From an uncultured Ruminococcus sp. (GTDB taxonomy: Bacteria; Bacillota; Clostridia; Oscillospirales; Acutalibacteraceae), in the NCBI GenBank assembly GCA_902796225.1, contig CADBOO010000081.1, forward strand, positions 1 through 41,351: 41,351 nucleotides of DNA. The letters run 5' to 3'. The position numbers were made by a program, and so were the translations under genes. The notes under the pieces are model-generated. The model saw nothing but the letters and a program-made list of their open reading frames with translations, ran no database searches and was not told where the DNA came from. Below, one piece after another: positions 17,855 to 26,037 of the stretch; position 1 is the stretch's first letter; every line of letters starts with the position of its first letter.

Positions 17855-18004
17855 ATTTATATATTATTTGTTTAGTACTATCATGAACAGTATTTCATTT
17901 TATTGCAAATCAGAATAATCTACTATTTTTATGATCAATCCGATATATCTTTGTGCAATATCACAAACAATCTGCAGAACAACGATTCTTGTTGAAAATA
18001 TATC

Positions 18005-18033
18005 TTGCAAAACTACATCAATGCTGTTATAAT
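18005..18033 (+). promoter_or_regulatory. Sigma-A-type promoter of yajC
   Basis: -35 TTGCAA (18005-18010), 17-bp spacer, perfect -10 TATAAT (18028-18033). The predicted start near 18040 leaves a leader of about 25 bases with an AAGGA site. Confidence 0.7.
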
Positions 18034-18065
18034 TGTTAGCAATCAGTAAGAAAGGAAGTATGATT

Positions 18066-18461
18066 ATGGGATCCAGCGGCTGGATTATGATATTGATTTA
18101 CGCTGCACTTTTCGGCGTTCTTTATCTCGTTCTGATAAGACCGAACTCCAAGAAAAAGAAAGAAGAACAGGCGATGCGCGATAACATCACGATCGGCGAC
18201 GACGTGACAACGATCGGCGGTATCGTCGGCAGAATCGTTGCAATCAAAGAGGACGACGATGCATTCATCATCGAGACCGGCTCTGACAGAGTCAAGATGA
18301 AGTTCAAAAAATGGGCGATCTCCAGTGTCGACACCGTAAAGGATACGCCGGAGAACGCGCCTAAGAGCAAGATGGAACAGCTTCAGGAAGCGCGCGAAGC
18401 CAGAAAGAAAGCGAAAGAAGAAAAGAAAGCAGCGAAAGAAGCAGCAAAAAACAACGAATAA
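18066..18461 (+). CDS. yajC: Preprotein translocase subunit YajC
   Basis: YajC is a small single-span membrane protein associated with SecDF and the Sec translocon. The N-terminal span (about residues 5-22) is followed by the diagnostic R-P-N-S-K-K-K-K segment and the conserved core with D-x-V-x-x-x-G-G-I-x-G and V-x-x-I. The C-terminal tail of about 40 residues is a highly charged Lys/Glu/Ala helix, longer than in many homologues. ATGs at 18060 and 18066 compete; the AGGA site is three bases from the first and nine from the second, so I use 18066 (131 aa). secD and secF, often next door, are absent here; a TIGR04086-type membrane protein gene follows instead. Confidence 0.92.
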   Translation: MGSSGWIMILIYAALFGVLYLVLIRPNSKKKKEEQAMRDNITIGDDVTTIGGIVGRIVAIKEDDDAFIIETGSDRVKMKFKKWAISSVDTVKDTPENAPKSKMEQLQEAREARKKAKEEKKAAKEAAKNNE

Positions 18462-18473
18462 GATATAAAAGAT

Positions 18474-18510
18474 ACCGCCTCAGCATAGTAATGACTGAGG
18501 TGGTTTTTTT
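18474..18510 (+). terminator. Terminator-like hairpin whose 3' arm is the next gene's ribosome-binding site
   Basis: Ten-bp stem ACCGCCTCAG (18474-18483) / CTGAGGTGGT (18495-18504) with one G-U pair, an 11-base loop and seven T residues (18504-18510) directly before the ATG at 18511. It is a standard intrinsic terminator for yajC, yet its 3' arm GAGGTGG is the only Shine-Dalgarno for the downstream gene. Confidence 0.8.
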
Positions 18511-18912
18511 ATGTCCGGATTTATCAACACCGAAAACATGCCGATCAGAACGATCGTAATCGGCGTTTTGACGAGTCTTGCAGTCATGCTGGCTGTGATG
18601 TGCGCGATATGCGGCGTGATGCAGTTCATTTCATCGATCCCCTATCACCTGCTGCCGTATATCTTACTGATTGCCGACGCAGTCGGAGTATTCTGCGGCG
18701 GATATATTGCGGCGGCGCTGAACAAAAGCCGCGGCTTGATCCTCGGACTGATCATTGGTTTTCTCGTATTTATCATCGTATTTGCCGCCGGACTGAGCAC
18801 GGGAGAATCGGTCGGTCTGATCACATTTTTAAGGCTGGCGGTACTGGCGATCTTCGGGATGCTCGGCGGGATCAAAGGCGTGAACAAAAAAGAAAAGATC
18901 CATATAAAATAA
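18511..18912 (+). CDS. TIGR04086-type integral membrane protein
   Basis: The 133-aa protein is almost wholly hydrophobic with four predicted spans (about 14-38, 47-68, 73-94, 100-122) and a short Lys-rich C-terminus. Glycines cluster in the second and fourth spans (C-G-G-Y-I and M-L-G-G-I). This fits the TIGR04086/DUF3792 family found next to yajC in Clostridia; no biochemical role is known. Its translation depends on a ribosome-binding site in the hairpin at 18474-18510, so yajC transcripts that terminate there cannot express it. The family call rests on topology and position next to yajC. Confidence 0.75.
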   Translation: MSGFINTENMPIRTIVIGVLTSLAVMLAVMCAICGVMQFISSIPYHLLPYILLIADAVGVFCGGYIAAALNKSRGLILGLIIGFLVFIIVFAAGLSTGESVGLITFLRLAVLAIFGMLGGIKGVNKKEKIHIK

Positions 18913-18934
18913 GAGGGCTAATCGCCCTCTTTTA
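18911..18934. terminator. Bidirectional terminator overlapping the end of the RluA-family gene
   Basis: Eight-bp stem AAGAGGGC (18911-18918) / GCCCTCTT (18924-18931) with a five-base loop and a T run on the plus side. The stop codon of the leftward pseudouridine synthase gene lies in the loop, so half the stem is coding sequence. Confidence 0.8.
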
Positions 18935-19793
18935 TTATTTGCAGGAATTCGTCAGGGGTATCGGAGCACAGACGGATCTGCTCTTTCGTGATCGGGTGGA
19001 TCAGCTCGATCTGCCGACAATGCAGGGCTTGACGGCGGATGTACCGGAGCGACCCTCCGTACAGATCGTCGCCCGCGAGCGGATGTCCGATGCTGCTGAG
19101 ATGACACCGGATCTGATGCGTTCTGCCGGTTTCCAGCCAGAGCTTCAACAAGGTGTGTCCGTTACCGTACGTTATCGGCTGATAATGGGTGACTGCGGGT
19201 GAGCCGTCGCTTCGTACCATCCGTTTGATCTTGCTGTCCTGCGTCAAACCGATCGGCGCATCGATACAGCCTTCTTCATTGACGATCCCCTCACAGACAG
19301 CGACATAGGTTTTGCGGATACTGTCTTTGACCAGCGCGTAGGTCAGGCGATCTTTTGCAATGATCACACAGCCGGAGGTATCTTTGTCCAGACGGTTCAG
19401 CGCGCGGAATACATAGCTCTCTCCCCTGCACATCTGATAATACGACACGATATTTGCCAGCGTATCCGACTGATGCGTCTTAACAGGATGCACCGGCATT
19501 CCGGCAGGCTTATCGACGATCAACAGGTATTTGTCTTCGAACAAAATCGTTAATTCTCCCTCGGTGGGGATGATATCATTCTGCTCGTTCGGCAGTCGAA
19601 GGGTGATCGTTTCACCCGTGTGAACAATATTGTGAGCTTTCAGCGGTTCTACTCCGCGAAAAATCTCGCCTTCGCTGTATTTGAGGATCGTCATCGACCG
19701 CGCGGTGATCCCGCAGGCTTTGCGCAGAAACGTTCTCAGCGTACTGCCGTCGTAAGCTGAATCGACGATGAATTCAAAAGATGTGGAAGACAT
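18918..19793 (-). CDS. RluA-family RNA pseudouridine synthase
   Basis: The protein isomerises specific uridines to pseudouridine in rRNA or tRNA. An N-terminal S4-like RNA-binding domain (about residues 10-75) precedes the catalytic domain with the family motif R-L-D-K-D-T-S-G, in which the Asp before Thr-Ser-Gly is catalytic; the usual leading His is Asn here (A-L-N-R-L-D). The later G-R-T-H-Q-I-R-x-H-L-x-x-I-G-H-P-L motif is intact. RluD-like and YlyB-like members cannot be told apart from sequence alone, so no symbol is given. The ATG at 19793 follows AGGTG by six bases and lies within the last codons of the DUF1294 gene (20-base overlap). 291 aa. Confidence 0.9.
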   Translation of the reverse strand: MSSTSFEFIVDSAYDGSTLRTFLRKACGITARSMTILKYSEGEIFRGVEPLKAHNIVHTGETITLRLPNEQNDIIPTEGELTILFEDKYLLIVDKPAGMPVHPVKTHQSDTLANIVSYYQMCRGESYVFRALNRLDKDTSGCVIIAKDRLTYALVKDSIRKTYVAVCEGIVNEEGCIDAPIGLTQDSKIKRMVRSDGSPAVTHYQPITYGNGHTLLKLWLETGRTHQIRCHLSSIGHPLAGDDLYGGSLRYIRRQALHCRQIELIHPITKEQIRLCSDTPDEFLQIIKEGD

Positions 19794-20052
19794 AATGAGC
19801 ACCTGTCAGGATGACCGCGAGTTCTAAAAGAAAGATCAGCGGAATACCTATCATAAAAAGAGGCTTTCTTGTTTTATGACGGATGACAAGCATCGTCAGA
19901 TACATCGCGGGCGCGCCGCCGAGCGCCGATATCAGCATCAGCGTTCGCTCGGGTACTCTGCGCCGATGATTGACGGCGGCAAGCTTGTCATGCGCAGTCA
20001 CGATGATTGCAAGCAGATTGATCAGGATCAAATAAAGAATAATGCAGAACAT
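19774..20052 (-). CDS. DUF1294 small membrane protein
   Basis: The 92-aa protein has three hydrophobic spans and the DUF1294 pattern: N-terminal span ending in D-K-x-x-A, a basic R-R-R-V-P-E-R-T-L segment, L-G-G-x-P-x-x-Y, then H-K-T-R-K-P-x-F. Function is unknown for the family. GGGGGA precedes the ATG. The gene overlaps the downstream pseudouridine synthase gene and is divergent from the GHL10 gene 20 bases away, so the two divergent promoters must overlap each other or the coding regions. Confidence 0.85.
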   Translation of the reverse strand: MFCIILYLILINLLAIIVTAHDKLAAVNHRRRVPERTLMLISALGGAPAMYLTMLVIRHKTRKPLFMIGIPLIFLLELAVILTGAHYVFHIF

Positions 20053-20072
20053 AATTCCCCCGGAGTGAAAAT

Positions 20073-21284
20073 ATGAAAATCAAGCGTTTTTTACCAACTA
20101 TCCTTTCCGCCGTCATGCTCGTTGCCGCCATCGGTATCAGAGCCGCCGTTCACAGCGAACCGAAGGAAACATTGCAGCCGACCGTAAAGGTGAGTCATAC
20201 AAACAAAGAAATGACAGAAGAAATGCGCGGCGTATGGTTGACGTATATGACGCTGGACGTCGAGAATGAAGCCGATAAGCAAACCGCCTTCGGCAAGAAG
20301 ATCGACGCCGTCATAAAAGACGTCAAAGCCGGCGGATTCAACACGCTGATCGTACAAGTGCGACCGTTCTGTGACGCGATCTATCCCTCAAAATACTTTC
20401 CGTGGTCACACATCATCAGCGGAGAACAGGGCGTCGATCCCGGCTTTGATCCGCTGAAGATGATCGTAGAGAAATGCCGAAAAAACAAGCTGTATATCCA
20501 TGCGTGGGTCAATCCCTACCGTGTCAGCACCGGCAAAACGCCGGATAAGCTGAGCAGGGATAATCCCTGCCTCAACGATGAGTCGATCGTTTCAGAGATC
20601 GGCGAAGGGATCTATCTCAATCCTGCGTCGGAGAAAGCGCAAAAGCTGATTGCCGACGGCGTGAAAGAACTGGTCGAGAACTACGATATCGACGGTGTAC
20701 AGTTTGACGATTACTTTTATCCCGAGGACTGCGGAAACTTCGATCTGGACGATTACGAAACCTATCAGGAGCAGAATAACGTAAGCATCCGTATCGAAGA
20801 ATTCCGTAAGCGGAATGTAAACAATATGGTAAAAGCTGCGTATCAGGCCGCGCATAGCGCCGATGAAAATACCCTTTTCGGGATCTCACCGCAGGGAAAT
20901 CTGAGTAACAACGATATGCTGTATGCAGACGTCAGGACCTGGTGCGCCGAGGACGGTTACATCGACTATATCTGTCCGCAGCTGTATTACAGTCTGGATA
21001 ATCCTGCTCTGACATTCGAAAACAGTCTGAAAGAATGGCTCGATCTGCCGAAGCACGCAGGATTGAAGCTGTATATCGGATTATCAGGCTATAAAGGAGG
21101 TACCGACGCGGACGACGGCACCTGGCTGGATAACGATGATATATTGCAGTCGGAGATCAAAATCATCCGCAAGGAAAAGCTTGACGGATTTATGCTGTAC
21201 AGCTACGACAGCTTCCATGACGAAGATAATGAAGCGGAGATCAAAAATGTCATCCGTTATCTGACGACTTCAGCTACGCAATAA
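20073..21284 (+). CDS. GHL10-type glycoside hydrolase (DUF187/DigH-like)
   Basis: Secreted or membrane-tethered TIM-barrel glycosidase of the GHL10 (PF02638) family; the E. coli member DigH cleaves peptide-free (denuded) peptidoglycan glycans, and such a role is the likeliest here. After an N-terminal signal/anchor (residues 7-25) come the family motifs R-G-V-W-L, F-N-T-L-I-V-Q-V-R-P, H-A-W-V-N-P-Y-R, and D-G-V-Q-F-D-D-Y-F-Y-P with probable active-site acids. 403 aa is normal. The ATG at 20073 has a GGAGTG site. Its last 28 bases overlap the convergent end of mtaB. A starch-related role is unlikely. Confidence 0.88.
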   Translation: MKIKRFLPTILSAVMLVAAIGIRAAVHSEPKETLQPTVKVSHTNKEMTEEMRGVWLTYMTLDVENEADKQTAFGKKIDAVIKDVKAGGFNTLIVQVRPFCDAIYPSKYFPWSHIISGEQGVDPGFDPLKMIVEKCRKNKLYIHAWVNPYRVSTGKTPDKLSRDNPCLNDESIVSEIGEGIYLNPASEKAQKLIADGVKELVENYDIDGVQFDDYFYPEDCGNFDLDDYETYQEQNNVSIRIEEFRKRNVNNMVKAAYQAAHSADENTLFGISPQGNLSNNDMLYADVRTWCAEDGYIDYICPQLYYSLDNPALTFENSLKEWLDLPKHAGLKLYIGLSGYKGGTDADDGTWLDNDDILQSEIKIIRKEKLDGFMLYSYDSFHDEDNEAEIKNVIRYLTTSATQ

Positions 21285-22555
21285 TCATCATAGGCTTCTG
21301 TGATCAAAACATCAACCGACTGACCGGAGATCAGTGAATCATCACGGATCCTGACACGCGTATAATTCGGGGTATAACCTTCGTAAACGCCGTCTTTATC
21401 AATAGCTTCGATCAGGACGGAGCATCTTTTCCCTATCTGGCTCTGCATGAATCGCTTCTGTGCGTCCAGCATATGGGCGATCATAACGTCGGCACGCTCG
21501 TGTTTGAGATGTTCGTCGATGTGTCCGTCCATACGGTCAGCAACGGTTCCTTTTCGGCGTGAATACGGAAAAACATGCGTTTTTGCAAAGCCCATTTCAT
21601 AACAGAAGGACAGTGATTGAGCAAATTCTTCCTCGCTCTCCCCTACAAACCCAACCATGACGTCGGTCGTGATGGACGGATTATCGAACAGTGAGCGGAT
21701 ATTGCCGACGATCCGGCGATACTCGGCTGTATCATAATGACGGCGCATGCGTTTCAACGTCGCGTCGCAGCCGGACTGAAGGGACAAATGAAAATGCGGA
21801 CAGAATTTTGGGAGCATGGAGAGCTTTCTGAGGATATCCTCGGTCATGCGTTCCGGCTCGATAGAACCCAGACGCACCCTGTCGACGCCGTCGATCGCGC
21901 AGACGGTACTGACAGCGTCATAGATATCCGCGTCGAATTCTTCGCCGAAAGCGGACAGGTTGATCCCGACCAGAACGATCTCTCTATAGCCGTTCAGCGC
22001 CAGATCCTGTGCTTCCTTAGCGATGATATCCAGCGGTTTGGAACGCACTCTGCCGCGTGCATACGGAATGATGCAGTAGGTGCAAAAGCGGTTGCAGCCG
22101 TCCTGGATCTTCATAAAAGCGCGTGTGCGCTCGCTGAAATCGTGAACCTGCATCGGCTCAAAGGATTCACCTTTTTTATGAGGCGCAATGCGGATGATCT
22201 GCTTTTTATCACGCCGGTACTCATCGAGAACCGACACAATATCTCTGCGCGCGGTGTTGCCCATCACGATGTCGCAGCCGTCAAACAATTCCGGCTTATC
22301 TGCGAAAGCCTGCGGCATACAGCCGCACAGCACAATGATGCAGTCCGGATTCTCGCGGCGGACACGGTGAATCGCCTTCCTGCACTTCGAATCGCCGGTT
22401 GCGGTAACGGTACAGGAATTGACGATGCAGATATCTGCGCCTTTATGATCATGTATCTTTTCATAGCCGTTTTCGCAAAGCAGCTCAGTCATGATCTGAG
22501 ATTCATACTGATTTACCTTGCAGCCGAATGTCATGATAGTAAACTTCAAAATCAT
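21257..22555 (-). CDS. mtaB: tRNA (t6A37) methylthiotransferase
   Basis: MtaB is a radical-SAM enzyme that converts t6A37 to ms2t6A37, acting on the nucleotide made by TsaB/D/E, two parts of which are encoded at 2.2-3.3 kb. The N-terminal UPF0004 domain carries G-C-K-V-N-Q-Y-E-S and two further cluster cysteines (N-S-C-T-V; C-G-C). The radical-SAM motif C-N-R-F-C-T-Y-C is followed by the P-Y-A-R-G-R-x-R-S segment typical of MtaB, and a C-terminal TRAM domain closes the protein. The frame extends upstream to 22603, but that part lies upstream of the probable transcription start near 22559, so I take the ATG at 22555 (432 aa); the later ATG at 22534 would remove conserved residues. Confidence 0.93.
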   Translation of the reverse strand: MILKFTIMTFGCKVNQYESQIMTELLCENGYEKIHDHKGADICIVNSCTVTATGDSKCRKAIHRVRRENPDCIIVLCGCMPQAFADKPELFDGCDIVMGNTARRDIVSVLDEYRRDKKQIIRIAPHKKGESFEPMQVHDFSERTRAFMKIQDGCNRFCTYCIIPYARGRVRSKPLDIIAKEAQDLALNGYREIVLVGINLSAFGEEFDADIYDAVSTVCAIDGVDRVRLGSIEPERMTEDILRKLSMLPKFCPHFHLSLQSGCDATLKRMRRHYDTAEYRRIVGNIRSLFDNPSITTDVMVGFVGESEEEFAQSLSFCYEMGFAKTHVFPYSRRKGTVADRMDGHIDEHLKHERADVMIAHMLDAQKRFMQSQIGKRCSVLIEAIDKDGVYEGYTPNYTRVRIRDDSLISGQSVDVLITEAYDDYCVAEVVR

Positions 22556-22565
22556 CACCGCATAC

Positions 22566-22594
22566 AGTATACAGATAATATGAAAAAAAGTCAA
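22566..22594 (-). promoter_or_regulatory. Sigma-A-type promoter of mtaB
   Basis: Minus strand: -35 TTGACT (22594-22589), 17-bp spacer, -10 TATACT (22571-22566). The expected start is near 22559, only about four bases before the ATG at 22555, so the mRNA is nearly leaderless. Confidence 0.7.
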
Positions 22595-22602
22595 ATGAGA
22601 CA

Positions 22603-22632
22603 AAACGCGGGAGCAGATCTCTCTGCTCCCGC
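22603..22632 (-). terminator. Terminator of the dockerin amylase gene
   Basis: Perfect 11-bp stem GCGGGAGCAGA (22607-22617) / TCTGCTCCCGC (22622-22632), four-base loop, then GTTTTGT on the minus strand. Its core is nearly identical to the tsf terminator at 38349-38380. Confidence 0.88.
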
Positions 22633-22660
22633 TGATAATTGTGTTGTATAAAACTGTTGA

Positions 22661-25600
22661 TTACTGGAAGGAAGCGTTGAACTTCTTATCATTCCAGCTT
22701 GTGAATACCAGATGTGTGCCGGTGATCGGGATATCTTCAGACTGGTTCCAGCAAGTATCCCAGTCAGCCGAAGTCGAACCGGTAGGCATTCTGACAACAA
22801 CGATGTTGCCGTATGCAGCTGCGCCGGGGAATGTGATATCGGTGCCGCTGCCGGTACCGGTGATCCAGGTACCTTCAGAGCCATCGTTCCAAACCCATGC
22901 GAACCATGCAGGATCTGCTACAGCCGCTTCGCCGGGATCGAAGGTGATATCGTCGCCGACAATGATCGGACCGTCAGTCGGATTGTCAGGACCGGGGCCG
23001 GGACCGGGCGATACGCTACCGTCATAACCGAGGATCCATGTATCGCCGGTGCCCTTTGCGAGATACAGCGTATGGGTTCCTGCGGGTACATACATCTTAT
23101 CGAACTGCTGGGTCAGGTCAGCCTGATTGACAAGCGTTACGGGATTGACAAAGCCTGCCCAACCGTCGGTGCAGTACTGGATACCGGTATCCCAGTTACG
23201 GACAAATACATAGCTTGCCGCCGGGAAGTCATAGGTCAGGGTCGCAGACTGCTTATCGAACTTCGCCTCTTTATTTCTGCTGGCGTCATCGGTACCGAAG
23301 GCTTCGCAGTAGATGACAGCGACAAAGTCGTTCGGCAGCGGATCCAGTGAAATCGGTGTGGTAGGATCATCGTAAGGAGGATCGGTCGGATCGTCATAAG
23401 GCGGTTCAGTCGGAGTCGGTGCGTCTGTCTGAGCCTGAGTCGGGGCGGTTGTCGGATCTGAGCCGTCCAGATACTTGCCGATACCGTAGGGATCGTTCAT
23501 GCCGGCGAGCTTGCGCTGAATCGCGGTAGCATCGACGATCGTGACGCTCTTATCCTTATCAACGTCCGCACAAGCCATGTGAGCTTCGTCGATCTTAGCA
23601 AGGTCAACCAGCCATCTCTGGATTCTGGAAGCGTCAAGAATGGTAACTACGCCGTCGCCGTCAGAGTCGCCCAGCATCAGTCTGTTAGGATCAGCGGTCG
23701 GCTTCTGAGTAGGTTTCTCGGTCGGCTTCTGAGTAGGTTTCTCGGTAGGCTTCTCAGTGGGCTTCTCGGTAGGCTTCTCAGTGGGTTTATCGGTCGGTGT
23801 ATCGGAACCCTTGAGGGTCGTATCGGATGCAGAAAGAGTTGCTGCGGGATAATCGCCGTAGTCCTCGAATCTGAGGTTCTTCAGGATCATCGCGCCGACG
23901 AGCTCGTAGCCGCCGTTTTCACGGTTCGCCTTATTGTTTGCAGTACCGTAATTGACAACGGTCTCGGGCATCGTACGTCCGCAGTAGCCGCCGCATTCAT
24001 TGAAGCTGTGGAACAGGTGGCAGCGTCCGTACGGATCCGCATGCGCCTGATCGGTATACTGTGAATCGATCTTACCTTCGTTGAACTTGACATACTTTGT
24101 TCTGGAATCAACGGTGTAGGACATGACGCCGGAAGTACTGCCGGTCAGTTTGAAAGCGTCATACGCGCCGATCTGTGTGCTGGGTGAAATACCGGTCTTA
24201 CAATATACGTATACGAAAGGCCACTTCATGTTGGAATTATCGAAGTAAACCTTCTTGGTTTCATTTGCATCCTTCTTCTTGATGGAATAGGTACGGCTGA
24301 CATTCTTTGTGCCGTTCGTCGCCGTAACGGTGATATTGATGCTCTTGCCGTATGCGATACCGCTGTTGAGCTTGAAGGTAGTATTGCCGGAACCGACAGT
24401 AACTGCAGCCAGGTTGTTGACCTTGATGGTACCGGAGGTAGCGTCGCCGATATCAACAGAGATCGTAGCGGTAGCGGCGGTGTATCTGTTGAGGGTCTCG
24501 GAGGTCAGGGTGGTACCGTCGAGCTTCAGAGAGATTGTCGGAGCAGAGTTGCTTGCATTCTTATTGTAAACAACCGCAACACCGGAAGAGCCGACATTAC
24601 CGGAGATCTTGCCGCCGGAAACAGTGAACTTGTTGCCGGTTACCTGATCGATATAGGTGCCGTTATCCATCGAGCAGCTCTGGCTGATAGAAGTAGAAGA
24701 AGCGTTCAGGTTGACGATGACCATACCGGTCTTACCGCGCTGTACGAAGAGGTTCGCGCCGGAAGCGGCAACAGACTCGCTCTGACCCGCAAAAGCGTTC
24801 TTGAAGTGGTTGACAGCAACAACGGAAGGATCCTTCCAGGTTTCTGCCGCGCCGGGAGCGCCCATGAGCTCATCGTACTTGATGTAGCCTGCGCCGTCGA
24901 GGGCTTCGTGCTTCGGACGGACAAGGAACAGAGCAGGAGCGTCTGCACGCGCGCCGATCGCTGCCCAACCGACGATCTGCTGCTTTTTGGTCAGAGAGGT
25001 CGAGATCTGATCGCAGAAGTTATCGTGAGATTCTACCCAGAGTACGTTCTGACTCTTCTGAGAGCCGGTGTAGCTGTAATCATTATTGCCGATAAGATTA
25101 GAAGCGTTTTTAGAAGAAAGCGCCGAACGGACTCTGTCGCCGTAAGCATAGTCGGTAACGCTCATGTACTTGGTGTAGGAAGAAATATTGAACTTGCCTG
25201 CGTTTGCAAGGACTTCGCCGTAAATAAACGCATTGGGGTTTTTGCTCTTGATCGCGTTGACGATCGTGGGCCAATATTGAGAGCCTGTGGCATCATCGGG
25301 AGTCTCGATGTGCTTTGCAGCGTCAAAACGGAAGCCGTCAACGCCGTTATCGCAGAGCGGGTTGATGAGGTTGGTGATAACATAGGACTGATAGGCCGTG
25401 TTATTGGTATTGATATCGGGAAGCGTACCGCCCAGATCGTTCTGTGTCATCGATTCGCGGGAAGAATCGGAGCAAGGCGTCAAAGTGGATGTAGGACTGC
25501 GGCGCAGGTAACCCTTGATCGTGGAGTTGATCAGGCTGGCGTCTGCCTTAGTCTTACAGTTCATGACATGGTTGGTAACGACGTCGGCAACAACTTTGAT

Positions 25601-26005
25601 GCCGTACTTGTGCAGCTCGGTGGTAGCTGCCTTCAGATCGGCTGCTGTACCAAGCGCGTTACCGACCTTCATGTCGGTGGGCTGATAGAACGACCACCAG
25701 TCAGTCGCATAGGAACCGTCGTTGACGGTAGCCTTAGTGGTCTGGATCGGGGAAATCTGTACGGTGCTGAAACCGGCGGCGGCAATTTCGGGAGCGTATC
25801 TCACGAGGTCGCTCATGCGCCAGTTGAACGCGTGCAGGATGTTACCCTGTTGTACAGTGCTTGTCAGGTTGTAGTCGTTTGTCGACGCAGCGGATGTCGG
25901 CGCAACTTCATCTACGGTCTCAGCCGAGAAAGTCGCAGGAATCACGGTCAGCGTCAGCATGACTGCAATAACCATCAGCAAGCTGACTACTTTTTTCAAT
26001 TGCAT
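22661..26005 (-). CDS. Secreted multimodular GH13 alpha-amylase with internal dockerin
   Basis: The 1114-aa enzyme hydrolyses alpha-1,4 bonds in starch. Modules in order: signal peptide (1-28); GH13 barrel (about 52-400) with all four conserved regions, D-V-V-T-N-H (141-146), G-F-R-F-D with nucleophile D228, acid/base E264 and H327-D328; a beta C-domain; an Ig-like domain (about 487-580); a CBM26-like starch-binding region (about 585-720); a Lys-Pro-Thr-Glu linker; a type I dockerin (about 772-837) with two calcium loops starting G-D-S-D-G-D-G and A-D-V-D-K-D-K; a Pro/Asp/Tyr linker; and two aromatic-rich probable carbohydrate-binding modules (about 895-990 and 1018-1114). The dockerin means it should plug into a cohesin scaffold, as in R. 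bromii amylosomes; no cohesin is encoded here. AGGAGG precedes the ATG. Confidence 0.95.
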   Translation of the reverse strand: MQLKKVVSLLMVIAVMLTLTVIPATFSAETVDEVAPTSAASTNDYNLTSTVQQGNILHAFNWRMSDLVRYAPEIAAAGFSTVQISPIQTTKATVNDGSYATDWWSFYQPTDMKVGNALGTAADLKAATTELHKYGIKVVADVVTNHVMNCKTKADASLINSTIKGYLRRSPTSTLTPCSDSSRESMTQNDLGGTLPDINTNNTAYQSYVITNLINPLCDNGVDGFRFDAAKHIETPDDATGSQYWPTIVNAIKSKNPNAFIYGEVLANAGKFNISSYTKYMSVTDYAYGDRVRSALSSKNASNLIGNNDYSYTGSQKSQNVLWVESHDNFCDQISTSLTKKQQIVGWAAIGARADAPALFLVRPKHEALDGAGYIKYDELMGAPGAAETWKDPSVVAVNHFKNAFAGQSESVAASGANLFVQRGKTGMVIVNLNASSTSISQSCSMDNGTYIDQVTGNKFTVSGGKISGNVGSSGVAVVYNKNASNSAPTISLKLDGTTLTSETLNRYTAATATISVDIGDATSGTIKVNNLAAVTVGSGNTTFKLNSGIAYGKSINITVTATNGTKNVSRTYSIKKKDANETKKVYFDNSNMKWPFVYVYCKTGISPSTQIGAYDAFKLTGSTSGVMSYTVDSRTKYVKFNEGKIDSQYTDQAHADPYGRCHLFHSFNECGGYCGRTMPETVVNYGTANNKANRENGGYELVGAMILKNLRFEDYGDYPAATLSASDTTLKGSDTPTDKPTEKPTEKPTEKPTEKPTQKPTEKPTQKPTADPNRLMLGDSDGDGVVTILDASRIQRWLVDLAKIDEAHMACADVDKDKSVTIVDATAIQRKLAGMNDPYGIGKYLDGSDPTTAPTQAQTDAPTPTEPPYDDPTDPPYDDPTTPISLDPLPNDFVAVIYCEAFGTDDASRNKEAKFDKQSATLTYDFPAASYVFVRNWDTGIQYCTDGWAGFVNPVTLVNQADLTQQFDKMYVPAGTHTLYLAKGTGDTWILGYDGSVSPGPGPGPDNPTDGPIIVGDDITFDPGEAAVADPAWFAWVWNDGSEGTWITGTGSGTDITFPGAAAYGNIVVVRMPTGSTSADWDTCWNQSEDIPITGTHLVFTSWNDKKFNASFQ
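23696..23803 (-). repeat. 12-bp tandem repeat coding the Lys-Pro-Thr-Glu/Gln linker
   Basis: Nine consecutive 12-base units of the type GGTAGGCTTCTC (plus strand), with variants that form a 24-base higher-order period, encode repeated K-P-T-E or K-P-T-Q between the starch-binding module and the dockerin. The pattern suggests growth by slippage or unequal crossing-over, so copy number may vary between strains. Confidence 0.9.
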
Positions 26006-26037
26006 CTTGAAAACCTCCTAAATATAATAAATTAAAT

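Noticed and set aside
17855..18000. Coding remnant of the missing ricin domain upstream of the truncated paralogue
   Set aside because: The frame upstream of 17854 is closed by a stop within 15 bases, and the AT-rich sequence shows no QxW motif in the minus-strand frame checked.
20073..21284. Starch or glucan hydrolase function for the GHL10 protein
   Set aside because: Its motifs fit DUF187/DigH-like peptidoglycan glycosidases, not GH13 or other amylolytic families, and it has no dockerin or starch-binding module.
23696..23803. CRISPR-like direct repeats
   Set aside because: Units are 12 bases, contiguous without spacers, and encode an in-frame Pro/Thr linker of the amylase.
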